Below the pieces are notes generated by a model. That model had not been told where the DNA came from. It made no database searches and worked only from the letters and a program-made list of their open reading frames with translations. From Chromatiales bacterium (GTDB lineage: Bacteria; Pseudomonadota; Gammaproteobacteria; SZUA-152): a stretch of 44,415 nt of DNA. The translations under genes were made by a program, and so were the position numbers. The stretch is taken from NCBI GenBank assembly GCA_026982555.1, contig JALSGT010000141.1, positions 1 to 44,415 of the forward strand, in the 5' to 3' direction. Each line of letters begins with the position of its first letter. Within the stretch, counting starts at the first letter, position 1. Below, piece after piece: positions 11,290 through 22,034 of the stretch.

Positions 11290-13644
11290 TCAGCTTACGG
11301 CTTTAATGTGGTTCAGACCCCAGTCGGACTCATATATCCATGTTTTGAAACTGACTGCCGGGCACGGGCGGCACATGTGATACCCCTGTCCCAGGTTGCA
11401 GCCCAGTTCGGCCAGTTTGTCCCAGGCATCCTGGCTTTCAATACCTTCGGCGACAACTTTCATACCCATGTTATGAGCAAGGTCGATGGTGGAGCGAACA
11501 ATCACGGCATCGGATGCATCCGTCAGCATATCGATCACAAAAGATTTGTCGATTTTAATTTCATCGACGGGAAAACGCTTCAAATAGGCTAACGAGGAAT
11601 AGCCGGTGCCAAAATCATCAACAGATAAGCGTACCCCCATGGTATTAAGCTGGGAAAGTGTGTTCAATGCGCGATTGGCATCAGACATGATGGCGGTTTC
11701 GGTCAGTTCCAGGGTTAACCACTGCGGCTCTATTTTTGCGTCAGCAAGGGCATGATGCACCGTATCGATCAAATCGATATCGTTCAGACTGTATGCAGAG
11801 AGATTGACTGAAACACCAATATTGATGTTGTCTGCATGCCATGCGGCGCATTGTGTCAGAGCCTGTTCAAGTACCCATTCGGTCAAAATTTGTATTAAGC
11901 CGGTTTGTTCGGCGAGGGGGATGAATTTTTCGGGAGAGATAAAACCGTACTTGTTATGTGCCCAGCGGATCAATGCTTCAGCACCCGTAATATGGCCATG
12001 CTGGAGATCGATTTTAGGCTGGTAATACAATTCAAAATTTCTATTTTCAACGGCTTGCCGTAATTCGGATTCCATAGTGAGTTCAAACAGATTCTCACTG
12101 CTCATGCTTTTGTCGTAAAACGCATAACCCAGGCCTTTACGTTTGGCGTGGTACATTGCCACATCGGCATGCTGCATGAGCAGTGTGGTTTTATCACCGT
12201 CACGCGGGCAGCGCACCAGGCCGATACTGATACCAATGGACAGGTTGTGTCCCTCTACGGCAATGGGTTTGTTGAGTGCGTTGACAATTTTTTCTGCCAC
12301 TATAGTGACGCTTTCATCATGATCAATAGCGGGAAGCAATGCTGCAAATTCATCACCACCCAGGCGGGCAACGGTGTCTGATTCACGGAGTATCGTTTGC
12401 AGACGTTCGCCCACGGTTTTTAACAAGCGGTCTCCGATGTGATGGCCCAAGGTGTCATTGATGTTTTTGAAACGATTGAGATCCATCATCATCAGGGCGA
12501 ACTGTGTTTTGTAGCGCGATGTGGTCATTGTGATTTGTTCAAGCCGGTCATAAAACAGGACACGGTTTGGCATGCCGGTCAGCGCATCAGTAAAGGCCAT
12601 ATTTTCCAGAGTACGATACAGGGTGCTGAGTTCACTGCTCATATTGTTAAAATCAGTGGCCAGCTCGACAATTTCAGTATTGCCACTGATGACCACTTTT
12701 GTACCTAATTGGGACTTGTCTTTCTGTACTCGTCGCAGATGATTGGTCAGAGTACGGAGAGGGCTCAATGCTGTGTGCTGTAACATGAGCAGGGCGATCA
12801 AGGTTGTGCCCAGCATGATGATGGCGGCAATGGAAAAAATGAAATTACGGGTTGTGGAAAGTTGCTTCCTTAGTTCGGCAATATTGGATGCGAAGGTCAA
12901 ATCAAAAAGCTGCTGGTTTTGAGGGGTGAGCAGACTGTATTCTGCCAGCAGGATATTTTTGCTGAGTTTCTTTGGCCAATTTGCAGATTGATAATGTATG
13001 GTTTTATCCGGCCCGGTCAGCTTTAACGGTGTACCCAGGCCACTATCTGCTTTTGCAAAGTTCGGAGTTGGGTCAATGATCAATTGTAAATAACCTTTTA
13101 TTTGCAAACCGCCAACCGGAACGATAGTGGCAAGCACAGGACGCATACCGATACGACAGAGCTCTGAGTCCGGTTTTAAGCGCGCTGTTTTGCTGCGGCT
13201 GGCAATTGTACTTAAGAGTCCAGTGCAAACAGGCTTGTTGTCCGATAGTGCCGGGTCTCCCTTTTTTGAGGCGGAGATCAGCCTGAACTCTTTATCATAG
13301 GTGTACATTTTAATAAGTTTGACGCGACCAAGGGTGACGAAGGCACGATGAAAGTGTTCATCCAGTTGCAGGCTGAGGCGTGTAGAGTCTTTGTTGATAA
13401 CAGTTTGATGAAAGCCAGGGGTTGCTTGTGCGTTGAGACCTAATTCCACACTGTCTTGTGCCAGGTTTTCAGTGATTTCCTGGATTTTAAGTTTTGCCAG
13501 AGAAACGAAAGATTCACGCTGATTATCCAGTGCCAGTCGCTGATAGGCTTCGCCCGTAGCCGCCGCTAACATCATACCCAGCAAGCCCATGATCAGAACA
13601 GTGAGTCCCAGACTGGCACGCATGGATGATTGTAGTTTGGGCAT
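11290..13644 (-). CDS. Membrane sensor diguanylate cyclase/phosphodiesterase (GGDEF-EAL, HAMP-like)
   Basis: N-terminal TM, periplasmic region, second TM, RLGGDEFAALL with RESD five residues upstream (I-site position), EALIRW, DDFGTGYSSLAYLKRFPVDEIKIDKSF. Confidence 0.92.
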   Translation of the reverse strand: MPKLQSSMRASLGLTVLIMGLLGMMLAAATGEAYQRLALDNQRESFVSLAKLKIQEITENLAQDSVELGLNAQATPGFHQTVINKDSTRLSLQLDEHFHRAFVTLGRVKLIKMYTYDKEFRLISASKKGDPALSDNKPVCTGLLSTIASRSKTARLKPDSELCRIGMRPVLATIVPVGGLQIKGYLQLIIDPTPNFAKADSGLGTPLKLTGPDKTIHYQSANWPKKLSKNILLAEYSLLTPQNQQLFDLTFASNIAELRKQLSTTRNFIFSIAAIIMLGTTLIALLMLQHTALSPLRTLTNHLRRVQKDKSQLGTKVVISGNTEIVELATDFNNMSSELSTLYRTLENMAFTDALTGMPNRVLFYDRLEQITMTTSRYKTQFALMMMDLNRFKNINDTLGHHIGDRLLKTVGERLQTILRESDTVARLGGDEFAALLPAIDHDESVTIVAEKIVNALNKPIAVEGHNLSIGISIGLVRCPRDGDKTTLLMQHADVAMYHAKRKGLGYAFYDKSMSSENLFELTMESELRQAVENRNFELYYQPKIDLQHGHITGAEALIRWAHNKYGFISPEKFIPLAEQTGLIQILTEWVLEQALTQCAAWHADNINIGVSVNLSAYSLNDIDLIDTVHHALADAKIEPQWLTLELTETAIMSDANRALNTLSQLNTMGVRLSVDDFGTGYSSLAYLKRFPVDEIKIDKSFVIDMLTDASDAVIVRSTIDLAHNMGMKVVAEGIESQDAWDKLAELGCNLGQGYHMCRPCPAVSFKTWIYESDWGLNHIKAVS

Positions 13645-13677
13645 AATTGATTGGGGTTCTTCGGGTGATTCGGGATT

Positions 13678-14118
13678 TTATTCCTGCAAATAGGGGTAGC
13701 CTTTTTCCAGCCACTCCCCAAAACCGCCACGAAACCAATAGATATTTGAGTAACCACAGTTGAGCGCAATTTTAATGGCTTTGCTGCTGCGGGCGCATTT
13801 AACACCATTGCAATAAAACAGACTGGCAGTCTCTTTTTTATGGATAATTTTGGACAGGGAGTCGCAGGAGGTGTCGGTATCCGGCAAGCTGAGTGAACCT
13901 TCAATAAAACCTTGTATGCGATCCCCCCGGATGCGGGAATCGATAATGACAAGTCCGGGGTTATTTTCCACCAGCTCGATAAATTCTTCGGCGTTTACAT
14001 TAGTGGTGGCATCAATGGATTCTGGTGCGGCAGTTGCCCCAACTTCGCTGAAAAGCATGTTGCCTGTCAGAAACACACACAGTGAAATAACTGTTTTTGG
14101 CGGGATGACGCATGACAT
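13678..14118 (-). CDS. Exported rhodanese-like domain protein
   Basis: Signal peptide, VIIDSRIRGDRIQGFIEGSLSLPD, active-site-like FYCNGVKCARS, RGGFGEWLEKGYP. Confidence 0.85.
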   Translation of the reverse strand: MSCVIPPKTVISLCVFLTGNMLFSEVGATAAPESIDATTNVNAEEFIELVENNPGLVIIDSRIRGDRIQGFIEGSLSLPDTDTSCDSLSKIIHKKETASLFYCNGVKCARSSKAIKIALNCGYSNIYWFRGGFGEWLEKGYPYLQE

Positions 14119-14287
14119 ATACTGGCCTCAGCTTCCTGTGATGCCCGGTGGAAATAACAAAGCAAGGCACTTGGTCGTGCAATGTGACAGGGCACTACAG
14201 GAAGTAGCGTCAAACAGGGGGAAAACTTTAGAGAATCAGGGAGATGGGGGAAATGAGAACGACGGTGGCCATCAGCCCTGGATGACA

Positions 14288-14309
14288 GGCCCGGTTGAAT
14301 TGCCGGGCC
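14288..14309. terminator. GC-rich hairpin downstream of the epimerase gene
   Basis: GGCCCGG-N8-CCGGGCC; no clear T-tract. Confidence 0.35.
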
Positions 14310-14330
14310 ATTTAACGGTGGATTTTAGGC

Positions 14331-15341
14331 TCAAGCCTGCGAATAGTAGGATTTATACCAGTTAACAAAACTGGCTATGCCATCTTCCACAGTGGTATCG
14401 GGTTTGTAATCGACGTCGGTCACCAAGTCTTCCACGTTGGCGTAAGTGTCAGGCACATCACCGGGTTGTAGCGGAAGCATGTTCATTTCCGCCTTTTTGC
14501 CGAGACAGTCCTCCAGCACTTTAATGTAATGCATCAGCTCGACGGGCGAGTTGTTGCCAATGTTGTAAAGGCGATATGGTCCTCCGGCTGTACCGGGATC
14601 AGGTTTGTCACCAGACCAGTCCGCATTGGGCTGGGCAGTATGGTCGAGGGTGCGGATCACACCTTCGACGATATCATCGACATAGGTGAAATCACGGCGG
14701 TGTTTACCGTAATTAAAGACATCAATGGGCTCGCCTGCGAGGATTTTTCTGGTAAACAGAAAGAGTGCCATGTCCGGGCGTCCCCAGGGGCCATAAACGG
14801 TGAAGAAACGCAGACCGGTGGTAGGTAGATCGTAGAGGTGGCTGTAGGTATGTGCCATCAGTTCGTTGGCTTTTTTGGTGGCGGCGTACATGCTCAGTGG
14901 GTGGTCCACATTGTTGTGGATGGAAAAGGGCATGTTGGTGTTGGCACCGTAAACCGAGCTGCTGGAGGCGTACACCAGGTGTTCAACACCATTGTAGCGA
15001 CAGCCTTCGAGGATATTCATGAAACCCACGATGTTGCTTTCCACATAGGAATGCGGGTTTTCCAACGAATAACGGACGCCCGCCTGGGCTGCCAGATTAA
15101 CCACTTTGTCAGGCTTGTGTTTGGTGAACAGAGCCTCCATGGCAGGACGGTCTTCGATATTGATGCGTGCTTCGGTGAAACCAGGGTGATTCTTGATTTT
15201 GGCCAGACGAGCTTCTTTCAGCGTGACATCGTAATAGTCATTGAGATTATCGACACCAATGATTTCTTCGCCGCGTTCCAGCAGGCGTTCCGCCAGACGG
15301 TTACCAATAAAACCGGCAGTACCGGTGATGAGAACTTTCAT
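14331..15341 (-). CDS. NAD-dependent UDP-sugar 4-epimerase (UDP-glucuronate 4-epimerase type)
   Basis: [94 protein letters not shown]. Confidence 0.92.
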   Translation of the reverse strand: MKVLITGTAGFIGNRLAERLLERGEEIIGVDNLNDYYDVTLKEARLAKIKNHPGFTEARINIEDRPAMEALFTKHKPDKVVNLAAQAGVRYSLENPHSYVESNIVGFMNILEGCRYNGVEHLVYASSSSVYGANTNMPFSIHNNVDHPLSMYAATKKANELMAHTYSHLYDLPTTGLRFFTVYGPWGRPDMALFLFTRKILAGEPIDVFNYGKHRRDFTYVDDIVEGVIRTLDHTAQPNADWSGDKPDPGTAGGPYRLYNIGNNSPVELMHYIKVLEDCLGKKAEMNMLPLQPGDVPDTYANVEDLVTDVDYKPDTTVEDGIASFVNWYKSYYSQA

Positions 15342-15392
15342 GTTTGGACCTTGTTATTACGCATTATTTTTTATGCTCGCTTGTGGTGGGGC

Positions 15393-16691
15393 TTACAGCC
15401 GGTCATCCACTTTATCGACGGGCAGAATATGTTTGACATCGAACAGTACACAGTCATTTTTGCCCAGGGCACGAATTTCATCGGCAGACATGGCTTTAAA
15501 TTGATCATGTGCCACAGCCAGAATGATGGCATCATATTTTCCCTTCGACAGTGACGAAACAGGCCGGATGCCATATTCGTGTTCCAGGCCATCAGGGTCC
15601 ACCCAGGGATCGTAAACGTCCACGTTGGCGTGGTAGGTCTGTAATTCCTCGATGATATCAATGACGCGAGTGTTGCGTAGATCCGGGCAGTTTTCCTTAA
15701 AGGTAAACCCCATTATCAGGATGTTGGCATCCACCACATGGATACGGTTGCGGGTCATACGTTTTACTACGCGCTCGACGACATGGCTGCCCATGCCGTC
15801 GTTGATGCGGCGACCTGCGAGGATCATTTCTGGCTGGTAGCCAATTTCCTGCGCTTTGTGGGTGAGATAATAAGGATCGACACCGATACAGTGTCCGCCC
15901 ACCAGCCCAGGGCGGAAGGGTAAAAAGTTCCATTTGGTGCCCGCAGCCTCCAGCACTTCAATGGTGTCGATATCCAGTTTGTGGAAGATCAGCGCAAGCT
16001 CGTTGATCAGGGCGATATTGACATCCCGTTGCGTGTTTTCAATGACCTTGGCAGCTTCTGCTACTTTGATGGAGCTGGCCTTGTGGGTACCGGCGGTGAT
16101 AATGCTGGCATATAAGGCATCCACAAAATCAGCCGATTCAGGCGTTGATCCGGAAGTCACTTTAAGTATGGTCGTGACCCGGTGTTCTTTGTCTCCGGGA
16201 TTAATGCGTTCAGGTGAGTAACCTGCAAAAAAGTCCTGGTTGAATGTCAGGCCGGACTCAGCTTCCAGTATGGGTACACAGACCTCTTCGGTGGCACCGG
16301 GGTAAACTGTGGATTCATAGATGACCACGTCGCCCTTGTTAAGCAGCTTGCCGATGGCATGGCTGGCACCGACCAGTGGTGATAAATCCGGGCGTTTGGC
16401 CGAGTCGATAGGCGTGGGAACGGTAACGATGTAGACGTTGCAGTCTGTCAAATCATCCGGGTTGCTCGTGTAGGTGAGTTGGGTGGCGAGTGTGAGTTCA
16501 TCGGCATCCACTTCCAGGGTGCTGTCCTTACCTGCCTGTAATTCGGCCACACGCGGCGCATTGATATCCAGGCCTTTGGTGGGATAGTGCTTACCAAGTT
16601 CAACGGCCAGTGGTAAACCCACGTAGCCCAAACCGATGATACCAATGCGAGTGTCCTTCAAGTCAAACATCTGCTCATCCTTATCTTTCAT
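15393..16691 (-). CDS. tviB: UDP-N-acetyl-hexosamine 6-dehydrogenase (TviB/WbpO type)
   Basis: [81 protein letters not shown]. Confidence 0.88.
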   Translation of the reverse strand: MKDKDEQMFDLKDTRIGIIGLGYVGLPLAVELGKHYPTKGLDINAPRVAELQAGKDSTLEVDADELTLATQLTYTSNPDDLTDCNVYIVTVPTPIDSAKRPDLSPLVGASHAIGKLLNKGDVVIYESTVYPGATEEVCVPILEAESGLTFNQDFFAGYSPERINPGDKEHRVTTILKVTSGSTPESADFVDALYASIITAGTHKASSIKVAEAAKVIENTQRDVNIALINELALIFHKLDIDTIEVLEAAGTKWNFLPFRPGLVGGHCIGVDPYYLTHKAQEIGYQPEMILAGRRINDGMGSHVVERVVKRMTRNRIHVVDANILIMGFTFKENCPDLRNTRVIDIIEELQTYHANVDVYDPWVDPDGLEHEYGIRPVSSLSKGKYDAIILAVAHDQFKAMSADEIRALGKNDCVLFDVKHILPVDKVDDRL

Positions 16692-16709
16692 ATGTAAAGT
16701 TATTGGCGT

Positions 16710-18050
16710 TTATTGTTGTGTCGTGTTGCATGGTCGGCCAATGCAGTAATAGGTAAAGCCATCGGCACGTAGACGTGCGGGATCGTACAAATTTCGACCA
16801 TCAAAAATAGTGGGTTGGCTAAGCCGGGTTTTGAGTTGTTCAAAATCCGGGCTGCGAAAGGCGCTCCATTCGGTGACCACGGCCAGAGCATCGGCACCGA
16901 CCAGCGCTGCTTCCGGGGAGTCAACCAGTGTCAGATCCGCTCGCGTACCATAGATACGTTTTGCCTCATCCATGGCCTCGGGGTCATAGGCTTGCACTTT
17001 GGCACCGGTTTCCCACAGCGCTTCCATCAGTGTCCGCGAAGGTGCGGCACGCATGTCGTCCGTGTTGGGCTTGAAAGCCAATCCCCAGAGTGCGATGGTT
17101 TTGCCTGACAAATCATTTTTAAAATGTTGGCGGATTTTATTAAACATCACCTGTTTCTGACGGAGATTCACGGCTTCCACTGCGCTCAGTAATTCAGCGT
17201 TGTAGCCGATTTCGTTGGCGGTGCGCTCCAGTGCCTGCACATCTTTTGGAAAACAGGAGCCACCATAGCCACAACCCGGGTAAATAAAGTGGTAGCCGAT
17301 GCGGGGATCAGAGCCAATGCCCAGGCGTACATTTTCGATATCGGCACCCAACAGGTCGGCGAGATTGGACAGCTCGTTCATAAAGGTGATTTTAGTGGCC
17401 AGCATGGCATTGGCTGCATACTTGGTCAGCTCAGCGGAGCGAATGTCCATGCTGACTAAACGATCATGATTGCGATTGAAGGGCGCATAAAGTTCACGTA
17501 ACAGCTCGGTGGTGCGCGGATTATCGGTGCCGATAACGATGCGATCCGGTTTCATGAAGTCGTCCAGTGCTGCTCCTTCCTTGAGAAACTCAGGATTGGA
17601 AACCACATCGAACTCCACATCGACACCGCGTTTGCTTAATGCCGCGTTTACCGTTTCACGGACCTTGTCGGCAGTACCCACAGGCACCGTGGATTTGTCC
17701 ACAATCACCCGGTACTCCGACATATGCTCGCCAATGCTGTTGGCGACGGCCAGTACATATTGCAGATCCGCAGAGCCATCTTCGTCGGGCGGTGTGCCCA
17801 CCGCAATGAACTGAAACAGGCCATGGGCCACGCCCTCGGCGGCATCCGTGGTGAAGCGCAAACGGCCGGATGCGATATTTTTGGCCACCATAGCATCGAG
17901 GCCGGGTTCATAAATGGGGATTTCGCCGCGCAGCAGCATGTCAATTTTAGCGCGGTCGATATCGACACAGAGTACATCGTTGCCGACTTCTGCCAAACAG
18001 GTGCCGGTAACCAGGCCAACATAGCCTGAACCGTAGATGGTGACTTTCAT
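16710..18050 (-). CDS. ugd: UDP-glucose 6-dehydrogenase
   Basis: [70 protein letters not shown]; start moved to MKVTIYG. Confidence 0.95.
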   Translation of the reverse strand: MKVTIYGSGYVGLVTGTCLAEVGNDVLCVDIDRAKIDMLLRGEIPIYEPGLDAMVAKNIASGRLRFTTDAAEGVAHGLFQFIAVGTPPDEDGSADLQYVLAVANSIGEHMSEYRVIVDKSTVPVGTADKVRETVNAALSKRGVDVEFDVVSNPEFLKEGAALDDFMKPDRIVIGTDNPRTTELLRELYAPFNRNHDRLVSMDIRSAELTKYAANAMLATKITFMNELSNLADLLGADIENVRLGIGSDPRIGYHFIYPGCGYGGSCFPKDVQALERTANEIGYNAELLSAVEAVNLRQKQVMFNKIRQHFKNDLSGKTIALWGLAFKPNTDDMRAAPSRTLMEALWETGAKVQAYDPEAMDEAKRIYGTRADLTLVDSPEAALVGADALAVVTEWSAFRSPDFEQLKTRLSQPTIFDGRNLYDPARLRADGFTYYCIGRPCNTTQQ

Positions 18051-18274
18051 GGACTGACAGGTCTCCTCGGATTGAATTGTTTTATTGTACCGGCTTGTGT
18101 AAGCACGTCTGAGTCTGCAACAGGTAATATTGCCCAATATCAGCAAATTTTCCCGGGTTGTCAGTGATTTGGTTATTTTTGCCGCGAATTTTATACGGGG
18201 CTGGCGCATTATACGGTTGTAAATGTTTGAAAAACAGTATTTCCGGAATCATGTTGTCAATCCAATATTACTGA

Positions 18275-18313
18275 TAGTGACTTTCCGCTGGTTAGCATTG
18301 CGGAAAGTCACTA
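18275..18313. promoter_or_regulatory. Perfect 14-bp inverted repeat in the ugd/epsB divergent intergenic region
   Basis: TAGTGACTTTCCGC-N11-GCGGAAAGTCACTA. Confidence 0.6.
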
Positions 18314-18448
18314 GAATGGCTGCCTCGCGGCGCAACTCGATCCAAATATATCGAAATGCTTATAAATGGATGATTTTTGGCGACAGTTTTTGTTATGTGG
18401 CACATTGCTCATCATTACCTGATACTCAAAGAAGGACGTTACCCGTAA

Positions 18449-19855
18449 GTGGTCAGAATTTTTCGACAATATATTCCCATTCCTTTCCTTGTGCTTGGGC
18501 TGGCGGAGTTTTTGCTGTTGGTGTCTTCTGTTTATTCAGGGATGAGATTATGGGATTTCTTTGGCAGTTCCGACATTGTGCAGGCGGGTGTTTTTCCCGT
18601 TTGGGCAAGAGCGCTTGTGTTCGCTTTGGTCGTCTTGCTGGCTCAGATGTCCATGGGATTATATCAGCGGCGTTTCCGTTTTGGCCTGGCGGGCGTGATA
18701 TTGCGTATTGGTATCAGTCTCGCGGTAACCGCCGTTGCCTTGACCCTGTTGTATTACATTGTGCCCGATCTGCTTTTAGGGCGGGGTGTGCTGGCATTCA
18801 GTCTTTTGACGGCGGCATTGTTGCTTGTGCTCACCCGTTTTCTGTTTGTGCGCTCTATGAACCAGGGACAGCTCAAGCGGCGGATTTTAGTGTTAGGTGC
18901 AGGTGAAAATGCGGCGCAAATTTCACGACAACTCCGACGCAGGGCAGATCAGCAAGGATTTGTGATTGTTGGCCACGTTCATGTGCGCGGTGAACATGAC
19001 GTGGTGGATGAAGCTCTGGTGATTCGACCGGAGGTGACATTGTTGACATTAACCAAAGAATTGCATGTTGATGAAGTCGTGGTTGCGGTTGGTGAAAGGC
19101 GACGTAAAAGCTTCCCTGTACATGATTTGCTCGATTGTAAATTAAGCGGCGTTGATGTCATCGACTTGCTGGGTTTTTTTGAACGTGAAACGGGTAAGCT
19201 CAAACTGGATATCTTAAACCCGAGCTGGATGATTTTTTCTGATGGCTTTAATCAGAGCAAAAGCCTGAATGCACAAAAACGTATTTTTGACATTATCGTG
19301 AGCCTGTTGCTTTTAGGGTTGGCGTGGCCCTTCATGTTACTGGTAGCGATTGCCATAAAAATGGAAGGCTGGGGGCGAGGTTCGGTTTTTTATCGCCAGA
19401 TACGTGTTGGTCAGCATTGGCAGTTATTTAATGTTTATAAGTTTCGGAGCATGCGTGAAGATGCAGAAAAAGGCGGCAAAGCCCAATGGGCAAAACAAAA
19501 TGATGACCGGGTTACACGGGTAGGGAAATTTATTCGTAAAACACGGCTTGATGAGCTACCGCAAATTTTTAATGTGTTAAAGGGCAATATGAGTTTTGTC
19601 GGACCGCGCCCGGAGCGCCCGGAATTTGTGACGCAATTATCCGAGCAAATCCCTTATTTTGCTGAACGCCATCGCGTAAAACCCGGTATTACGGGCTGGG
19701 CACAAATTTGTTACCCCTATGGCGCATCCGAAAAAGACTCGCTGGAAAAATTGCAGTTTGATCTGTATTACATCAAGAATTACAGCCTGTTTCTCGATTT
19801 GGTTATTATTTTGCAAACGGCCCATTCAGTCATTGCCGGAAAAGGTGGACGATGA
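18449..19855 (+). CDS. epsB: Polyprenyl glycosylphosphotransferase, PEP-CTERM/EpsH-associated sugar transferase (EpsB type)
   Basis: N-terminal TM helices, Rossmann [22 protein letters not shown]-terminal [18 protein letters not shown]...[13 protein letters not shown]...[31 protein letters not shown]. Confidence 0.9.
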   Translation: MVRIFRQYIPIPFLVLGLAEFLLLVSSVYSGMRLWDFFGSSDIVQAGVFPVWARALVFALVVLLAQMSMGLYQRRFRFGLAGVILRIGISLAVTAVALTLLYYIVPDLLLGRGVLAFSLLTAALLLVLTRFLFVRSMNQGQLKRRILVLGAGENAAQISRQLRRRADQQGFVIVGHVHVRGEHDVVDEALVIRPEVTLLTLTKELHVDEVVVAVGERRRKSFPVHDLLDCKLSGVDVIDLLGFFERETGKLKLDILNPSWMIFSDGFNQSKSLNAQKRIFDIIVSLLLLGLAWPFMLLVAIAIKMEGWGRGSVFYRQIRVGQHWQLFNVYKFRSMREDAEKGGKAQWAKQNDDRVTRVGKFIRKTRLDELPQIFNVLKGNMSFVGPRPERPEFVTQLSEQIPYFAERHRVKPGITGWAQICYPYGASEKDSLEKLQFDLYYIKNYSLFLDLVIILQTAHSVIAGKGGR

Positions 19856-19893
19856 CGCTCATGAGCCGAAAAGTTGTATCGGGGCAATAAACG

Positions 19894-22032
19894 ATGGTAG
19901 GAGTGGTAACTTTCGGTTACGCGGTGGCGGCATTCGCGTTTCTGATGTTAGCTGTTTTATTATCAACAGCCTGGCGTGGCCGGCCGGAAGGCGGCATGTT
20001 GCTGTTGGCGTCTGTGTTAAGTGCCGTTTGGGCCGGTGGTGCAGCATATCAGGCCTCGCTGGGGTATTACTCCTCCCTTTATATGCTGGTCGCTGAAATA
20101 TTGCGGGACGCAGGCTGGCTAGGCTTTCTTTTATTGGTCATGGCCAAAGCTCAACAGCAGAATATCGCACGTTCGCTGTTGTGGGTTGGCGGTAGTCTGA
20201 TTCTGATAGTGGCATTGATTTTGAGCTACATCGTTTTGAACGGTCAGAGTATTCCGGCCGGAACCGGTTTTGATTTACAGGTTTTTCTATTTTTAATGCT
20301 GGCACTGTTGGGGCTGGTGCTGGTTGAACAGATATTCCGCAATACGCCGCTGGAATCACGCTGGACGATCAAATATCTTTGCCTTGGGCTGGGTGGTCTT
20401 TTTGCCTATGATTTTTACTTGTATTCGGATGCGTTTTTACTGAAAAGCCTTGATGAGGAAATCTGGGGGGCGAGAGGCTATATCAATGCCATTATCATGC
20501 CTTTGATTGCTGTTTCCGCAGCACGTAATCCGCAATGGTCTCTGGATGTTTTTGTATCGCGGAGTTTTGTTTTTCATTCCTCGGCGATGATGGCTGGCGG
20601 AATATATCTTTTGGCCATGGCGGCGGGCGGCTACTATATTAAAAATGTGGGTGGTGACTGGAGCAGCCTCGGTCAGCTTGTATTTTTCTTTGGCGCAACC
20701 CTGGTTTTATTAACAGCTCTTTTTTCAGGGCATATGCGGGCTCGCTTCCGGGTTTTTTTAAATAAACACTTTTTTAATTATCGTTATGATTATCGTGAAG
20801 AGTGGTTGCGGTTGATTCAAAGTTTGTCAGAAGCACGACTTGATTCAAATTTAAAAACCACGGTTGTCAGTGCCATGGCGAAAATCGTTGAAAGCCCCAG
20901 CGGCATGCTGTGGCTGCCTCAGGATGCCGGGGGTTATCATCTGGAAGCTGGTTGGAATATGCCGGACGAAGTGTCTTTTCAGCAAAGCGATAATACCGCG
21001 TTGTTGAATTTTTTATCCGAAAAAAAATGGGTGGTGGATCTTGATGAGCTGGATGCGGAACGAGAATCATATCAGGGTTTGGTAGTGCCCCCGTGGTTGA
21101 TGCAATTGTCCGATGCCTGGTTGGTTATACCACTTTTTATGGGAGATGAAGTTTCGCGGCCTGCTTCAAATGAAGAGAGGTCGCCTTCCGTTATAACGGG
21201 TTTTGTCATATTGGGGCGTCCGCGCACAAAAATGCAGATTAACTGGGAGGTGCGTGATTTATTATTAACGGTCGGGCGCCAATGCGCGGGATATTTAGCT
21301 TTGTCAAAAGCAAATGAGGATCTTGTGGATGCGAGACAGTTCGAAGCCTTTAACCGCCTTTCAGCCTACGTAGTACATGATTTAAAAAATATTGTTGCGC
21401 AGTTGTCCTTAATTGTGACAAATGCCAAGAGACACAGAGAAAACCCGGTTTTTGTTGATGATGCCTTTGCCACCGTAGAAAACACGGTGAATAAGATGAC
21501 GCACATGTTATCCCAGCTACGACAGGGACGCGCGGATAACCGTGATAATTCTCAAATCGAGTTGAATGCTGTTCTTGCTGAAGTTGTGGAGAACCATTCC
21601 AGAGAACGTCCAATCCCCGAATTTATATCCACCGGGGACGATATGGTCATCATTGCCAGTGTGGATCGTTTTTCTGTGGTGATCGGTCATTTAATTCAGA
21701 ACGCACAAGAAGCTACCGCCGATGATGGGTTTGTGCGTTTAAGTATCTGCCGAGAGGGCGAACATGCACTTTTGCTGATAAAAGATAACGGCTGTGGAAT
21801 GGATAAATTATTTTTACGCGAACGATTATTTCGACCCTTTGATACGACGAAAGGAAATGCTGGAATGGGAATTGGCGTATATGAAAGTCGGGAATTTATT
21901 CACAGTCTTGGTGGGCAACTGGATGTGCATAGTGCAGTAGGTGAAGGAACGACATTTTTTATTCGATTGAAGCTTGCAAACACTGTCAATGAAACTCCAA
22001 ACGGGGTGTCATTTTCCACTATGGATAATTAA
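19894..22032 (+). CDS. prsK: Membrane histidine kinase, PrsK-like (PEP-CTERM system)
   Basis: Multiple N-terminal TMs, GAF-like middle, YVVHDLKNIVAQLSLIVTNAKRH H-box, LIQNAQEATADDG, IKDNGCGMDKLFLRERLFRPFDTTKGNAGMGIG. Confidence 0.88.
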   Translation: MVGVVTFGYAVAAFAFLMLAVLLSTAWRGRPEGGMLLLASVLSAVWAGGAAYQASLGYYSSLYMLVAEILRDAGWLGFLLLVMAKAQQQNIARSLLWVGGSLILIVALILSYIVLNGQSIPAGTGFDLQVFLFLMLALLGLVLVEQIFRNTPLESRWTIKYLCLGLGGLFAYDFYLYSDAFLLKSLDEEIWGARGYINAIIMPLIAVSAARNPQWSLDVFVSRSFVFHSSAMMAGGIYLLAMAAGGYYIKNVGGDWSSLGQLVFFFGATLVLLTALFSGHMRARFRVFLNKHFFNYRYDYREEWLRLIQSLSEARLDSNLKTTVVSAMAKIVESPSGMLWLPQDAGGYHLEAGWNMPDEVSFQQSDNTALLNFLSEKKWVVDLDELDAERESYQGLVVPPWLMQLSDAWLVIPLFMGDEVSRPASNEERSPSVITGFVILGRPRTKMQINWEVRDLLLTVGRQCAGYLALSKANEDLVDARQFEAFNRLSAYVVHDLKNIVAQLSLIVTNAKRHRENPVFVDDAFATVENTVNKMTHMLSQLRQGRADNRDNSQIELNAVLAEVVENHSRERPIPEFISTGDDMVIIASVDRFSVVIGHLIQNAQEATADDGFVRLSICREGEHALLLIKDNGCGMDKLFLRERLFRPFDTTKGNAGMGIGVYESREFIHSLGGQLDVHSAVGEGTTFFIRLKLANTVNETPNGVSFSTMDN

Positions 22033-22034
22033 TT

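Noticed and set aside
14838-15554. 238-aa plus-strand ORF opposite epimerase/tviB
   Set aside because: Spans two well-supported minus-strand genes and their gap; shadow ORF
18223-18906. 227-aa plus-strand ORF overlapping the start of epsB
   Set aside because: Out of frame with a strongly recognisable EpsB-type protein; contains the intergenic inverted repeat and has no recognisable domain
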